In this document: positions 8,083 to 14,610 of the stretch, piece after piece
Position numbering within the stretch: position 1 is the first letter of the stretch
How the letters are laid out: the number at the start of each line of letters is the position of its first letter
Notes under the pieces: model-generated
Databases searched by the model: none
Told to the model about the DNA's origin: nothing
Seen by the model: the letters and a program-made list of their open reading frames with translations, nothing else
Program-made: the position numbers and the translations under genes
Origin: Phycisphaerales bacterium UBA2402
GTDB taxonomy: Bacteria; Planctomycetota; Phycisphaerae; Phycisphaerales; UBA1924
DNA: 16,148 nucleotides
Assembly: GCA_002343715.1 (NCBI GenBank)
Contig: DDSA01000038.1
Coordinates: forward strand, 1,549 to 17,696
Direction: 5' to 3'

Positions 8083-8638
8083 CCCCGGGGCGGCATCCGC
8101 CGCATCGGAAGGTGCCTCGTCGATCGGTACTTCCGCTCCTCCCGCCCCCGGCGCGGGCAGATATCTGTTTGACATCTCCGGCATCGACCGAACGGGCATG
8201 ATGATCACCAAGGCGCAGGTGGAGTCGCTGATCCCGCACCGCGGGCATATGTCGATGCTCGACGGTCTGGTCTGGCACAACCCGGATTTCACGCAGGGCA
8301 TGGCGCGCAAGCGAGTGCGGCACGATGAGTTCTGGGTCGAAGGTCACTTCCCCGGCAAGCCCCTCTTCCCCGGCGTCCTGCAGATCGAGACGGCGGCGCA
8401 GCTCGCCTGCTATCTCTTCGTGGTGCGAAAAGGGCGGCCCATGGTCGCGGTCTTCCTGCGGATCGAGGACGCGGCCTTCCGTTCCGCCGTGGTGCCGGGG
8501 GATGATCTGTACGTGCTGTGCAGCGAGATCAAGCGGCAGAAGCGGCGCTTTGTCTCCAACGTGCAGGGGCTGGTCGGCGACCGCATCGCCTTCGACGCGG
8601 TGCTGCACGGGATGTCCATCAACGACAACGAGCCTTGA
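8063..8638 (+). CDS. FabZ-type hotdog dehydratase (3-hydroxyacyl-ACP dehydratase family)
   Basis: A 191-residue cytosolic protein. Residues 48-187 match the FabZ hotdog fold: LIPHRGHMSMLDGL (56-69) and the active-site helix region GHFPGKPLFPGVLQIETAAQ (94-113). Catalytic His95 and Glu109 have the same 14-residue spacing as in FabZ. An N-terminal extension of about 45 residues, rich in Ala, Ser, Pro and Gly, is not part of the fold. FabZ removes water from 3-hydroxyacyl-ACP during fatty acid synthesis. The extension and the absence of other fab genes leave open a FabA/FabZ-like paralogue acting on special lipids. ATG 8063 is chosen because GGAG (8052-8055) is well spaced before it. It overlaps the hc1 end by 20 bp, which suggests translational coupling. 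Confidence 0.87.
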   Translation: MQATPTDPGAASAASEGASSIGTSAPPAPGAGRYLFDISGIDRTGMMITKAQVESLIPHRGHMSMLDGLVWHNPDFTQGMARKRVRHDEFWVEGHFPGKPLFPGVLQIETAAQLACYLFVVRKGRPMVAVFLRIEDAAFRSAVVPGDDLYVLCSEIKRQKRRFVSNVQGLVGDRIAFDAVLHGMSINDNEP

Positions 8639-8643
8639 GCACC

Positions 8644-9630
8644 GTGCCTCTCAGCCTCGAGCCGTACCCGCTGCTCACGCGTCCGTGTCTGCTGACCAAG
8701 GTCTGGGGCGGGGATCGGCTAGCCGCGCTGGGCAAGGCGGTGGTTCCCGGCGATCGGATCGGCGAGAGTTGGGAAGTCGCGGACCTGGCCTCGACATCCG
8801 GCGGCGGGGCCGGCGGGGGTGCGTTCCGTTCCGAAATTGTCAATGGCCCGTTCGCCGGACGCGATCTGCATGAAGTTCTCGAACGCTGGGGTAATGCCCT
8901 CGTGGGCGGCGCGGCACGCTCGCCCGAGGGTGGGTACCCGTTGCTGGTCAAATACCTTGATGCCCGCGAGAATCTCTCGGTGCAGGTCCATCCCAGCCCC
9001 GCGTACGCCGCCGCGAACCCCGGCGCGTACGTCAAATCCGAGTGCTGGCTGGTGCTCGCCGCGGAACCGGGGGCGAGGATCTACGCGGGGCTGAAGCCCG
9101 GCGTGACCCGCGGCGAGTTTGAGCGGGCCGTGGTGGAAGGCCGAACGGTGGACCTGATGCGAGCGGTCCCGGCTGTGCCCGGTGAATGTCACAACGTGCC
9201 CAGCGGCACGTGCCACGCGCTGGGCGCGGGCGTGCTGGTGCTGGAAGTGCAGACGGCCAGCGACACCACCTTCCGCGTCTACGACTGGGGGCGAACGGAT
9301 CGGGAGTTGCATATCCGGCAGGCGCTGGCCTGCATTGACTTTGAGCAACCGCCTCCCCCGCCGGTGCGGCTCGAAGCGGGACCGCTGCGGACGCCGAACT
9401 TCTCGCTGCGGCGTGTGCGCATCGGTCCGGAGGGGTTGGCGCTTCGGGACCACCCGGGCATCTTTTGCATCACAGAGGGGCGGGGCGAACTGCGAGACTG
9501 GGCTTTGGGCGAAGCGAACCTGCCGCTCGTCCCCGGTCAGACGGGGATCAGCCCGATCGGGATCGGTGCGGCGCGGCTCGTGGGCCGCGAAGAAACGCCG
9601 CTCGACGGCGTGCTCGCCTCGGTCGCGTGA
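8644..9630 (+). CDS. manA: Mannose-6-phosphate isomerase, short class I (ManA) type
   Basis: A 328-residue cupin-fold enzyme that interconverts fructose-6-phosphate and mannose-6-phosphate, feeding GDP-mannose for glycans. Visible landmarks are TKVWGG (18-23), ESWEV (41-45), QVHP (114-117), KSECW (131-135), the GTCHALG helix-turn (188-194) and RVYDWGR (211-217). Predicted zinc ligands Gln114, His116, Glu133 and His191 are all present, and Arg211 is the expected catalytic arginine. The length fits the short Bacillus-type branch rather than the roughly 390-residue enterobacterial enzyme. GTG 8644 lies 5 bp after the dehydratase stop; TTG 8635, which overlaps that stop, is an alternative start. 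Tight spacing suggests co-transcription with hc1 and the dehydratase gene. Confidence 0.9.
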   Translation: MPLSLEPYPLLTRPCLLTKVWGGDRLAALGKAVVPGDRIGESWEVADLASTSGGGAGGGAFRSEIVNGPFAGRDLHEVLERWGNALVGGAARSPEGGYPLLVKYLDARENLSVQVHPSPAYAAANPGAYVKSECWLVLAAEPGARIYAGLKPGVTRGEFERAVVEGRTVDLMRAVPAVPGECHNVPSGTCHALGAGVLVLEVQTASDTTFRVYDWGRTDRELHIRQALACIDFEQPPPPPVRLEAGPLRTPNFSLRRVRIGPEGLALRDHPGIFCITEGRGELRDWALGEANLPLVPGQTGISPIGIGAARLVGREETPLDGVLASVA

Positions 9631-9652
9631 TCGCGCGGGCCGCACGGGTCGA

Positions 9653-9658
9653 TACAGT
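9653..9658 (+). promoter_or_regulatory. -10-like TACAGT directly upstream of the FHA-PP2C gene
   Basis: TACAGT ends 6 nt before the GTG at 9665. If it is a -10 element, transcription would start at about the start codon and give a leaderless mRNA. No -35 consensus is seen 17 bp upstream. Read-through from manA is equally possible. Confidence 0.35.
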
Positions 9659-9664
9659 CCGCGC

Positions 9665-11281
9665 GTGTCACTCCCCGAACCGCTGAATCTTCGCGCGCTC
9701 CTGGGCCCTCATCTGGGGGGGCACACGGTGCACCCGGGCGAAACGGCGATGATCGGTCGCCTGCCCACCAGCGACGTGTGCCTGATGCACGAGGGGGTCT
9801 CGCGCCGGCATCTGATGCTCTCGGGCAGGGCCGGTCGCTGGTACGCCACCGACCAGGGGAGTGTCGGAGGTTCATTCCTCAACGGGGTGAAACTGAAACC
9901 CCACGAGCCTGCTCCGGTTTCCGATGCGGATTTGTTGCGGATCGGGCCGTGGACCTTCCGCGTGTGCATCGGGCCCCAGACCCGAGGGGGCACCAGCACG
10001 GTGGACGACGGCTCGGGCGCCGGCCAGCGTCTCAGCCGTATCGACACCGAGCAGCCGGCCCTCGCGGGGCGCAGGTTGCGCCTGCTCACACGCTGCATCG
10101 GCAGGCTGGGCTCGCTGCGCGATGAAGACACCCTGGTGGCGGCCGCCCTCGATGTCCTGATCGAGGGCACAGGCTACGGACGCGCGGCGGTGCTTCGGCC
10201 CGGAACCGACCCCGGCGAGGTGAGCATCGTGGCCGTTCGCCGCGCCGACCCCGCCGACCACACACCGTTCACCTTCAGCCGCAGCCTTATCCACGCGGCT
10301 TCGGGGGGGCAGACGTTTGTGCTCAGTCAGGCTCCCGGGCAGGCGGTTGGGGTGAGCATCGCCGAGATGGGGATTCACTCCGCCGCGTGCGCGCCGATCA
10401 TGCTCGGCGATGCCGCGGCGGGGTACGTGTATCTCGACGCCCGCGCCGCCGAGACCGGGGTGGAGCGCGATGCGGCGGAGTTCTGCGAGTCGGTCGCCAG
10501 CGTGCTGGGCATGGCCTGGGGGAATCTCAAGCGGGGTGAACTGGAGCGACGGCAGGCGGAACTGACGGCGGAACTGGCCGCGGCGCGTGAAGTGCAGCAG
10601 GTGGTCAGCCCGCCCGAGTCGGGGCGGATCGGTCGATGCGACTACGCCGCGGTATCGAGGCCCGGCGTCTTTGTCGCGGGCGACCTGTTCGATGCGCTGA
10701 CACTGCCGGGGGAGCGCGCGGCGCTCAGCCTGGGCGATGTGGCGGGGCACGGAGCGGGTTCCGGGATGCTCATGGCCCTGACCCAGAGCCACCTGAGCGC
10801 TGTGCTTCGGGCCACGGGCGACCCCGCCGCGGCGGTGATGGCGGTGAACGAGTACCTGTGCGGGTACGCGCTCTCCGGACGGTTCGTGTCGCTGTGGGTT
10901 GGCATGATCGAGGCTGACGGGTGGCTGCGTTTCGTGGATGCGGGGCATGGGCTGTGGTTCAGACGATCGGGCGCGAGCGCCACCGGCCCGGACCCGACGC
11001 TGCCGGGAGACATTCCCATCGGCATCGACCCCCAGATGCGCTACACCGAGCACCGGATGAAGCTCGCTCCCGGAGAGAGCCTCGTGCTCTTCAGCGACGG
11101 CGTGGTGGAGCAGCGCGACCCGCAGGGCCGGGCCTTCGGGATCGAGCGGTTGCTCGGCACGATCGGGACGGGGACTCCCGGCGAGATGGTGCGGCGCATC
11201 TTCGCGGACCTCGACGCTTTCGCGGGACGGACCAACCTGGACGACGACGCGACGGTGGCGGTGGTGACGTTCACCGGCTGA
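9665..11281 (+). CDS. FHA-GAF-PP2C (SpoIIE/RsbU-type) serine phosphatase
   Basis: A 538-residue cytosolic signalling protein. An N-terminal FHA domain (about 25-80) has the phosphothreonine-binding pattern: MIGR (29-32), VSRRH (45-49), SVGGSFLNG (66-74). A GAF-like sensor domain (about 136-285) follows, then a helical linker (LKRGELERRQAELTAELAAA, 288-307). Residues 325-536 form a PP2C-type phosphatase with its metal-binding acidic motifs intact: AGDLFD (338-343), GDVAGHG (357-363), DAGH (425-428), FSDGVVE (476-482) and DDDATVAVV (526-534). RsbU/SpoIIE-like enzymes dephosphorylate anti-anti-sigma factors; none is encoded here, so the target is unknown. The frame is open upstream inside manA, but the FHA fold and the gene boundary point to GTG 9665, 34 bp after the manA stop. 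Confidence 0.92.
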   Translation: MSLPEPLNLRALLGPHLGGHTVHPGETAMIGRLPTSDVCLMHEGVSRRHLMLSGRAGRWYATDQGSVGGSFLNGVKLKPHEPAPVSDADLLRIGPWTFRVCIGPQTRGGTSTVDDGSGAGQRLSRIDTEQPALAGRRLRLLTRCIGRLGSLRDEDTLVAAALDVLIEGTGYGRAAVLRPGTDPGEVSIVAVRRADPADHTPFTFSRSLIHAASGGQTFVLSQAPGQAVGVSIAEMGIHSAACAPIMLGDAAAGYVYLDARAAETGVERDAAEFCESVASVLGMAWGNLKRGELERRQAELTAELAAAREVQQVVSPPESGRIGRCDYAAVSRPGVFVAGDLFDALTLPGERAALSLGDVAGHGAGSGMLMALTQSHLSAVLRATGDPAAAVMAVNEYLCGYALSGRFVSLWVGMIEADGWLRFVDAGHGLWFRRSGASATGPDPTLPGDIPIGIDPQMRYTEHRMKLAPGESLVLFSDGVVEQRDPQGRAFGIERLLGTIGTGTPGEMVRRIFADLDAFAGRTNLDDDATVAVVTFTG

Positions 11282-11299
11282 GCAGGTCCGCTCAGCCGG
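11274..11299. terminator. Bidirectional hairpin spanning two convergent stop codons
   Basis: A perfect 10-bp inverted repeat (CCGGCTGAGC / GCTCAGCCGG) with a 6-nt loop. The left arm carries the TGA of the FHA-PP2C gene; the right arm carries, on the other strand, the TGA of the OGT gene. As a palindrome it forms the same hairpin in both transcripts. Neither side has a T-tract, so it may act as a weak terminator or mRNA end-protecting stem. Confidence 0.6.
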
Positions 11300-13091
11300 C
11301 GCAGTGACGCCGCCACATCTCGCGGAGCGCCGCGCCGAACCTGGCGCAGAACGCGGCCCGGTCGCAGAGCGGGGAAGCCGCGACACGCCCGCGGAGCGTG
11401 GTTCGATACGCATCGAGCCGTTGGCGGCTCGCCGCCAGGTCCGTCGCGAGCTGCACGTACTCATCCTCGGACGCGGCGATCAGTTCCGGGGTGCCGATGG
11501 CGGTGAGCAGACTGACGCCGACACGGGCGGCGTGCGTCGCCCCCGCGACAGTCACCACCGGCACGCCCATCCACAGGGCCTCGCAGGTGGTGGTCGTGCC
11601 GTTGTAAGGGAGCGTGTCCAAGGCGATGTCAACCCGGGCGTACTTGGCCAGGTGTTCCGCGATGCCCTTGGTTGTTTCAAGAAAGTCGATCCGTTCGTTG
11701 CTGATGCCGAACGAGCCGAACTCGCGGAGGATCCGCGCCCGAGCGGCGGGGTCTTTGAGTTCAAAGGTTTTCATCGCAAGCCGCGAGCCGGGGATGGCCC
11801 GCAGGATCCGCGACCACAAGCCGATGACGCCGCGACCGATCTTCTTGTTCGCGTTGAACGACCCGAACACCACGGCCCCGCCCTCGCTCGGCTCGCGGGC
11901 CGGTTCGGGCGCATCACGCGGCGGCTGGTAGCACAGAAAGCAGGGGTCGAGGCGGTACAGTCGTTCGGTGCAGCGCTCGTCGAAGTCGGGGTGATCGGGG
12001 TGGAGCGCTTCGCCCGCGCGGGACTCGCGCGGCGGGTCCGTCAGCGAGTCCACGATGCGGTAGTCCATCGTGGTCAGGCCCGTCGTGTTCGGGTAGCCGC
12101 AGTATGTGATCTGCACCGGGGCGGGCCTGTAGGCGAAGATGGTCATCGCGCTGAAGCCCGTGTGGCCCGCGAGGTCCACGAGGATGTCGATCCCTTCGCG
12201 CTCGATGAGGCGTGCGGTCTCGATGTCGATCTGGTCGGCGCAGTCATGCCACTTGGCGACGTGTTTCATGAGCCGCTCGCTCACGGCGTCGGGGTGGCGC
12301 GAGGTGGAAAAGGCGTGCACCTCGAATGCATCGCGGTCGTGGAGTTCGAGGAACGGCTCGATGAAAAAGGAGACCGAATGCGTGCGAAGGTCCTGGCTGA
12401 CGAAACCGACTCTGAGCCGGCGGCCGGGGTCTCTGGTCCCCTTGTATGTGAAGTTCGCCGCGGGGCGGTACTTGTTCAGCAGTTCTCCGAAGCGGCGGTG
12501 AGCGGCGGCGATCTCTCCAACATCCGCGCCGTAGACGTAGTTCAGCCCCGCGGCGAGCGAACCCCAGAGATTGGGGTAGTTCGGCAGCCGCACGATCGTC
12601 TCGCGGGTCTTCTCGACGGCCTTCTCCATCTCGCCCATCGCCAGCAGCGCGCCGCAATACCCGATGGCCAGTTCACCGTGGAAGCCCCGGGAGAGACCCG
12701 CCTCGGCGTGTGCCAGCGCTTCGCTGGTGCGCCAGTCGTCCATGGCCCGGTTGGCGAGGGCGAGTCGGGCTTCGGGGTGTGTGGGGTCGAGCGTGATGGA
12801 ACGTTCGAGCAGCGCTGTGGCCTTGTCGCGCTTGCCGATGGCGTCGAGCATCAGGGCATGGTTGGCGAGCAGGTTGGCATCACCGGGCCGCACGGCGGCG
12901 GCACGAGAGGCGTAGAACTCCGCCTGCGCGTAGCGTCGTAGTCGGTACAAGACCAGGCTCAGCAGGCTGGTGATATCGGTGTCGGATGGGTGCTTCGCGG
13001 CGAGAGGCTGCAGGATGGCCAGCGCGAGTTCCGGTCTGCCCGATTCGAGTTTGGCCTTGGCATCGAGCAGTTTCGCGGCGTAAGGAGGCAT
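11292..13091 (-). CDS. TPR-containing O-GlcNAc transferase (OGT/SPINDLY, GT41 family)
   Basis: A 599-residue protein. Residues 1-205 are TPR-like helical repeats (for example AILQPLAAKHPSDTDITSLL and LLERSITLDPTHPEARLALA). Residues 225-599 are the GT41 catalytic region: RVGFVSQDLRTHSVSFF (227-243), ILVDLAGHTGFSAMTIFAYR (303-322), PVQITYCGYPNTTGLTTMDY (325-344), VVFGSFNANKKI (407-418) and LDTLPYNGTTTTCEALWMGV (491-510). Lys416/417 sits where the UDP-contacting lysine of human OGT lies. The enzyme moves a sugar, classically GlcNAc, from a UDP-sugar to Ser/Thr of proteins in the cytosol. The actual donor and acceptor are unknown; bacterial relatives can modify flagellins or adhesins. ATG start without a Shine-Dalgarno. 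It converges with the FHA-PP2C gene, 10 bp between stops. Confidence 0.92.
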   Translation of the reverse strand: MPPYAAKLLDAKAKLESGRPELALAILQPLAAKHPSDTDITSLLSLVLYRLRRYAQAEFYASRAAAVRPGDANLLANHALMLDAIGKRDKATALLERSITLDPTHPEARLALANRAMDDWRTSEALAHAEAGLSRGFHGELAIGYCGALLAMGEMEKAVEKTRETIVRLPNYPNLWGSLAAGLNYVYGADVGEIAAAHRRFGELLNKYRPAANFTYKGTRDPGRRLRVGFVSQDLRTHSVSFFIEPFLELHDRDAFEVHAFSTSRHPDAVSERLMKHVAKWHDCADQIDIETARLIEREGIDILVDLAGHTGFSAMTIFAYRPAPVQITYCGYPNTTGLTTMDYRIVDSLTDPPRESRAGEALHPDHPDFDERCTERLYRLDPCFLCYQPPRDAPEPAREPSEGGAVVFGSFNANKKIGRGVIGLWSRILRAIPGSRLAMKTFELKDPAARARILREFGSFGISNERIDFLETTKGIAEHLAKYARVDIALDTLPYNGTTTTCEALWMGVPVVTVAGATHAARVGVSLLTAIGTPELIAASEDEYVQLATDLAASRQRLDAYRTTLRGRVAASPLCDRAAFCARFGAALREMWRRHCAG

Positions 13092-13101
13092 GAGGGATGC
13101 A

Positions 13102-13134
13102 AGGCTATCCCGAACGCCGTCTGAGAGCGGTCAA
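13102..13134 (-). promoter_or_regulatory. Possible OGT promoter
   Basis: On the minus strand TAGCCT (13107-13102) ends 10 nt before the OGT ATG, fitting the TAnnnT pattern. TTGACC (13134-13129) is close to a -35 but lies 21 bp from it, which is too far for a standard sigma-70 promoter. TTGACC overlaps the T-rich tail of the preceding terminator. Confidence 0.3.
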
Positions 13135-13168
13135 AACAAAGCCCCCGGACCTCTCGATCCGGGGGCTT
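13131..13168 (-). terminator. Intrinsic terminator of the PEP-CTERM protein gene
   Basis: An 11-bp perfect stem (AAGCCCCCGGA / TCCGGGGGCTT, 13139-13168) with an 8-nt loop, followed on the minus strand by TTTGTTTTGA. It lies 60 bp after the stop of the upstream minus-strand gene. GC-rich stem plus T-rich tail make this the best intrinsic terminator in the window, and it separates that gene from OGT. Confidence 0.85.
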
Positions 13169-13228
13169 GAAGGTTGACACACAGAGCGGCCGTACGGTTC
13201 CGGCCGCGGTTTGTGGATGACGATCAAC

Positions 13229-14152
13229 TCAGGCGCGGCGGCGACGGCCGGCCACGAGGCCGCCCAGGCCCAGGAGCGCGAGGGCGCCGGGGGCGGGGGT
13301 GACTTCGATGTCAAAGGAGCCGGTGGGGCCGGCCCAGTTGGGGTTGTTGGCGGCGGCGGGGTTCATCGCGGAGTTGATGTTGAAGTGGGTGACGCCGAGG
13401 TAGACAACACCGTCGTTGGGGACAATGACGTTATCGGCAGCGGTGAGGACCGACCAGAATCCGTTGGGGGCAGTTCCGCCGTCGTCCTTGGTGCCGATCA
13501 GGGTGCCCGCGCTGTCGTAGACCTTGAAGTAGGTGTCGTAGTTGACCACGCTGGAGGCGATGACCTGAGCGGTGAAGTTGGTGTTGGGCGTGAGGTTCTC
13601 GAAGCGCCACCACTGCATGGAGACGGCGTCCTGCACTCGGGTGGGTGCGCCGAGAATCGTCAGATCGAACGAACCGGAGGCGGAGGCGCTCGTGTTCGTG
13701 TAGGTGGGGCTGTACGCGGAGTTCTGCCAGAAGGCGACATCGAGGTTAAGGATGCCGTCGCCGGGGATGGTGCCCGCGACGCCGGAGTAGGGGGTGGAGC
13801 TGCCAGCGCCGCCGTCATCGTTGTTGCCGATGACGCTGTTGTCGGAGCGGCGCACCCGCAGACGGGTGTCGAAGATGGCGGGCAGCGAAGCAGGGCGAGA
13901 AGTGCGGGCAGTGAAAGGCCCGCCGGCGGGAAGGCCCGGAACGTTGTACGTCAGGAGCGAGGGGCCAGTGGCGCTGTTGATGACCTGGTCGGTCACCTGG
14001 AAGAGGATCGGGGCCTGATCCACGAACCCGTTCAGGGCGCCGCTCACCACGCCGCCGCCGTTGTTGGACGTGGCGGTGGCGAACGTGCTGCCGGCGGCGG
14101 AGGCCAATGAGGCCGCCGCGCCAACGACAATCATGCTGACAAACTTATTCAT
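13229..14152 (-). CDS. Secreted protein with PEP-CTERM-like sorting tail and duplicated PPC-like motif
   Basis: A 307-residue exported protein of unknown function. Residues 1-26 are a signal peptide (MNKFVSMIVVGAAASLASAA). The C-terminus has the tripartite sorting tail: PAPGA (286-290), a hydrophobic stretch (LALLGLGGLVAG) and RRRR. This is a PEP-CTERM variant used with exosortase-type systems. The body contains two matching loops, FDTRLRVRRSDNSVIGNNDD (95-113 region) and YDTYFKVYDSAGTLIGTKDD (205-224 region), each ending in DDGG, as in PPC/DVUA0089-like beta domains. It is rich in Ser, Thr, Asn and Gly and has no cysteine. ATG 14152 is chosen over an upstream start at 14236 because GAGGAG stands about 9 nt before it and the signal peptide begins there. 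The product is likely surface-anchored or released. Confidence 0.83.
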   Translation of the reverse strand: MNKFVSMIVVGAAASLASAAGSTFATATSNNGGGVVSGALNGFVDQAPILFQVTDQVINSATGPSLLTYNVPGLPAGGPFTARTSRPASLPAIFDTRLRVRRSDNSVIGNNDDGGAGSSTPYSGVAGTIPGDGILNLDVAFWQNSAYSPTYTNTSASASGSFDLTILGAPTRVQDAVSMQWWRFENLTPNTNFTAQVIASSVVNYDTYFKVYDSAGTLIGTKDDGGTAPNGFWSVLTAADNVIVPNDGVVYLGVTHFNINSAMNPAAANNPNWAGPTGSFDIEVTPAPGALALLGLGGLVAGRRRRA

Positions 14153-14393
14153 CTCTATAACTCCTCGGAAACGGACACACACGAATACGCCACGGGTTGG
14201 GACGAACAGACCCGACCCACTGGCGTGGAAACGCACGAATCGACGCCGCGCAACGCAACCCGCGAAGAAACGTGGGCGGCGAACGAATCGCCCCCGTCAT
14301 CGGCCGGGTCGGAATCAGTTGTTGTGGCCGTCTCTCTGCAAACTCCAACCTTGCGGACTAACACCCGCAGCCGGCTCTCCAACCGACCTTGTA

Positions 14394-14422
14394 ATGTTAA
14401 CGCAAGGAGCGGTTCAATGCAA
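14394..14422 (-). promoter_or_regulatory. Candidate sigma-70-like promoter of the PEP-CTERM gene
   Basis: On the minus strand TTGCAT (14422-14417) and TAACAT (14399-14394) are separated by exactly 17 bp. Matches to consensus are modest (3 of 6 and 4 of 6), but they lie in the AT-richer patch. The predicted leader would be about 235 nt. Confidence 0.35.
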
Positions 14423-14546
14423 GCGAATTTGCCATTGATAAGCGTTTTCGAGTTGTTATAACGTCCTGAAAACGCAGCACAGAAACAGAACGGGTATAAA
14501 CTCGTGGAGTCTGGTAGTCCTATAATCAACAGCTCAGCGGAGTTGA

Positions 14547-14574
14547 CCACTTCGCATGTTTCGGCTCGAAGTGG
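14547..14574 (-). terminator. Possible clpC terminator hairpin
   Basis: Perfect 8-bp inverted repeat CCACTTCG / CGAAGTGG with a 12-nt loop, 36 bp beyond the clpC stop on the minus strand. No T-tract follows, so it may be a weak or Rho-aided end, or only an mRNA stem. Confidence 0.35.
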
Positions 14575-14610
14575 CGAGCGAGTGTGGGCCGCGGCGAGCG
14601 GCGCTCAACT

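Larger units (their letters stand above)
14153..14610. other. AT-richer leader and promoter region between clpC and the PEP-CTERM gene
   Basis: About 460 bp without a recognisable gene. The part at about 14390-14535 is visibly more AT-rich than its surroundings and contains GTTATAAC, TATAAT and several A/T runs. It probably holds the promoter of the PEP-CTERM gene, which would then have a long 5' leader, and the end of the clpC transcript. Short open frames on both strands show no protein features. Confidence 0.5.

Noticed and set aside
7807..8310. N-terminal extension of the VKOR-DsbA frame by 168 codons
   Set aside because: It would run antisense through hc1 and the dehydratase start, has no domain, and precedes a better start at 7806.
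9872..11464. 530-codon minus-strand open frame opposite the FHA-PP2C gene
   Set aside because: Antisense to a well-supported multi-domain protein and rich in His/Arg/Pro, typical of a GC-driven shadow frame.
11304..12941. 545-codon plus-strand open frame opposite OGT
   Set aside because: It is the mirror of a clear GT41 gene in high-GC DNA; the translation is charged low-complexity with no domain.
14521..14526. Perfect TATAAT on the plus strand
   Set aside because: No -35 at a fitting distance and no plus-strand gene downstream; it would point into the 3' end of clpC.
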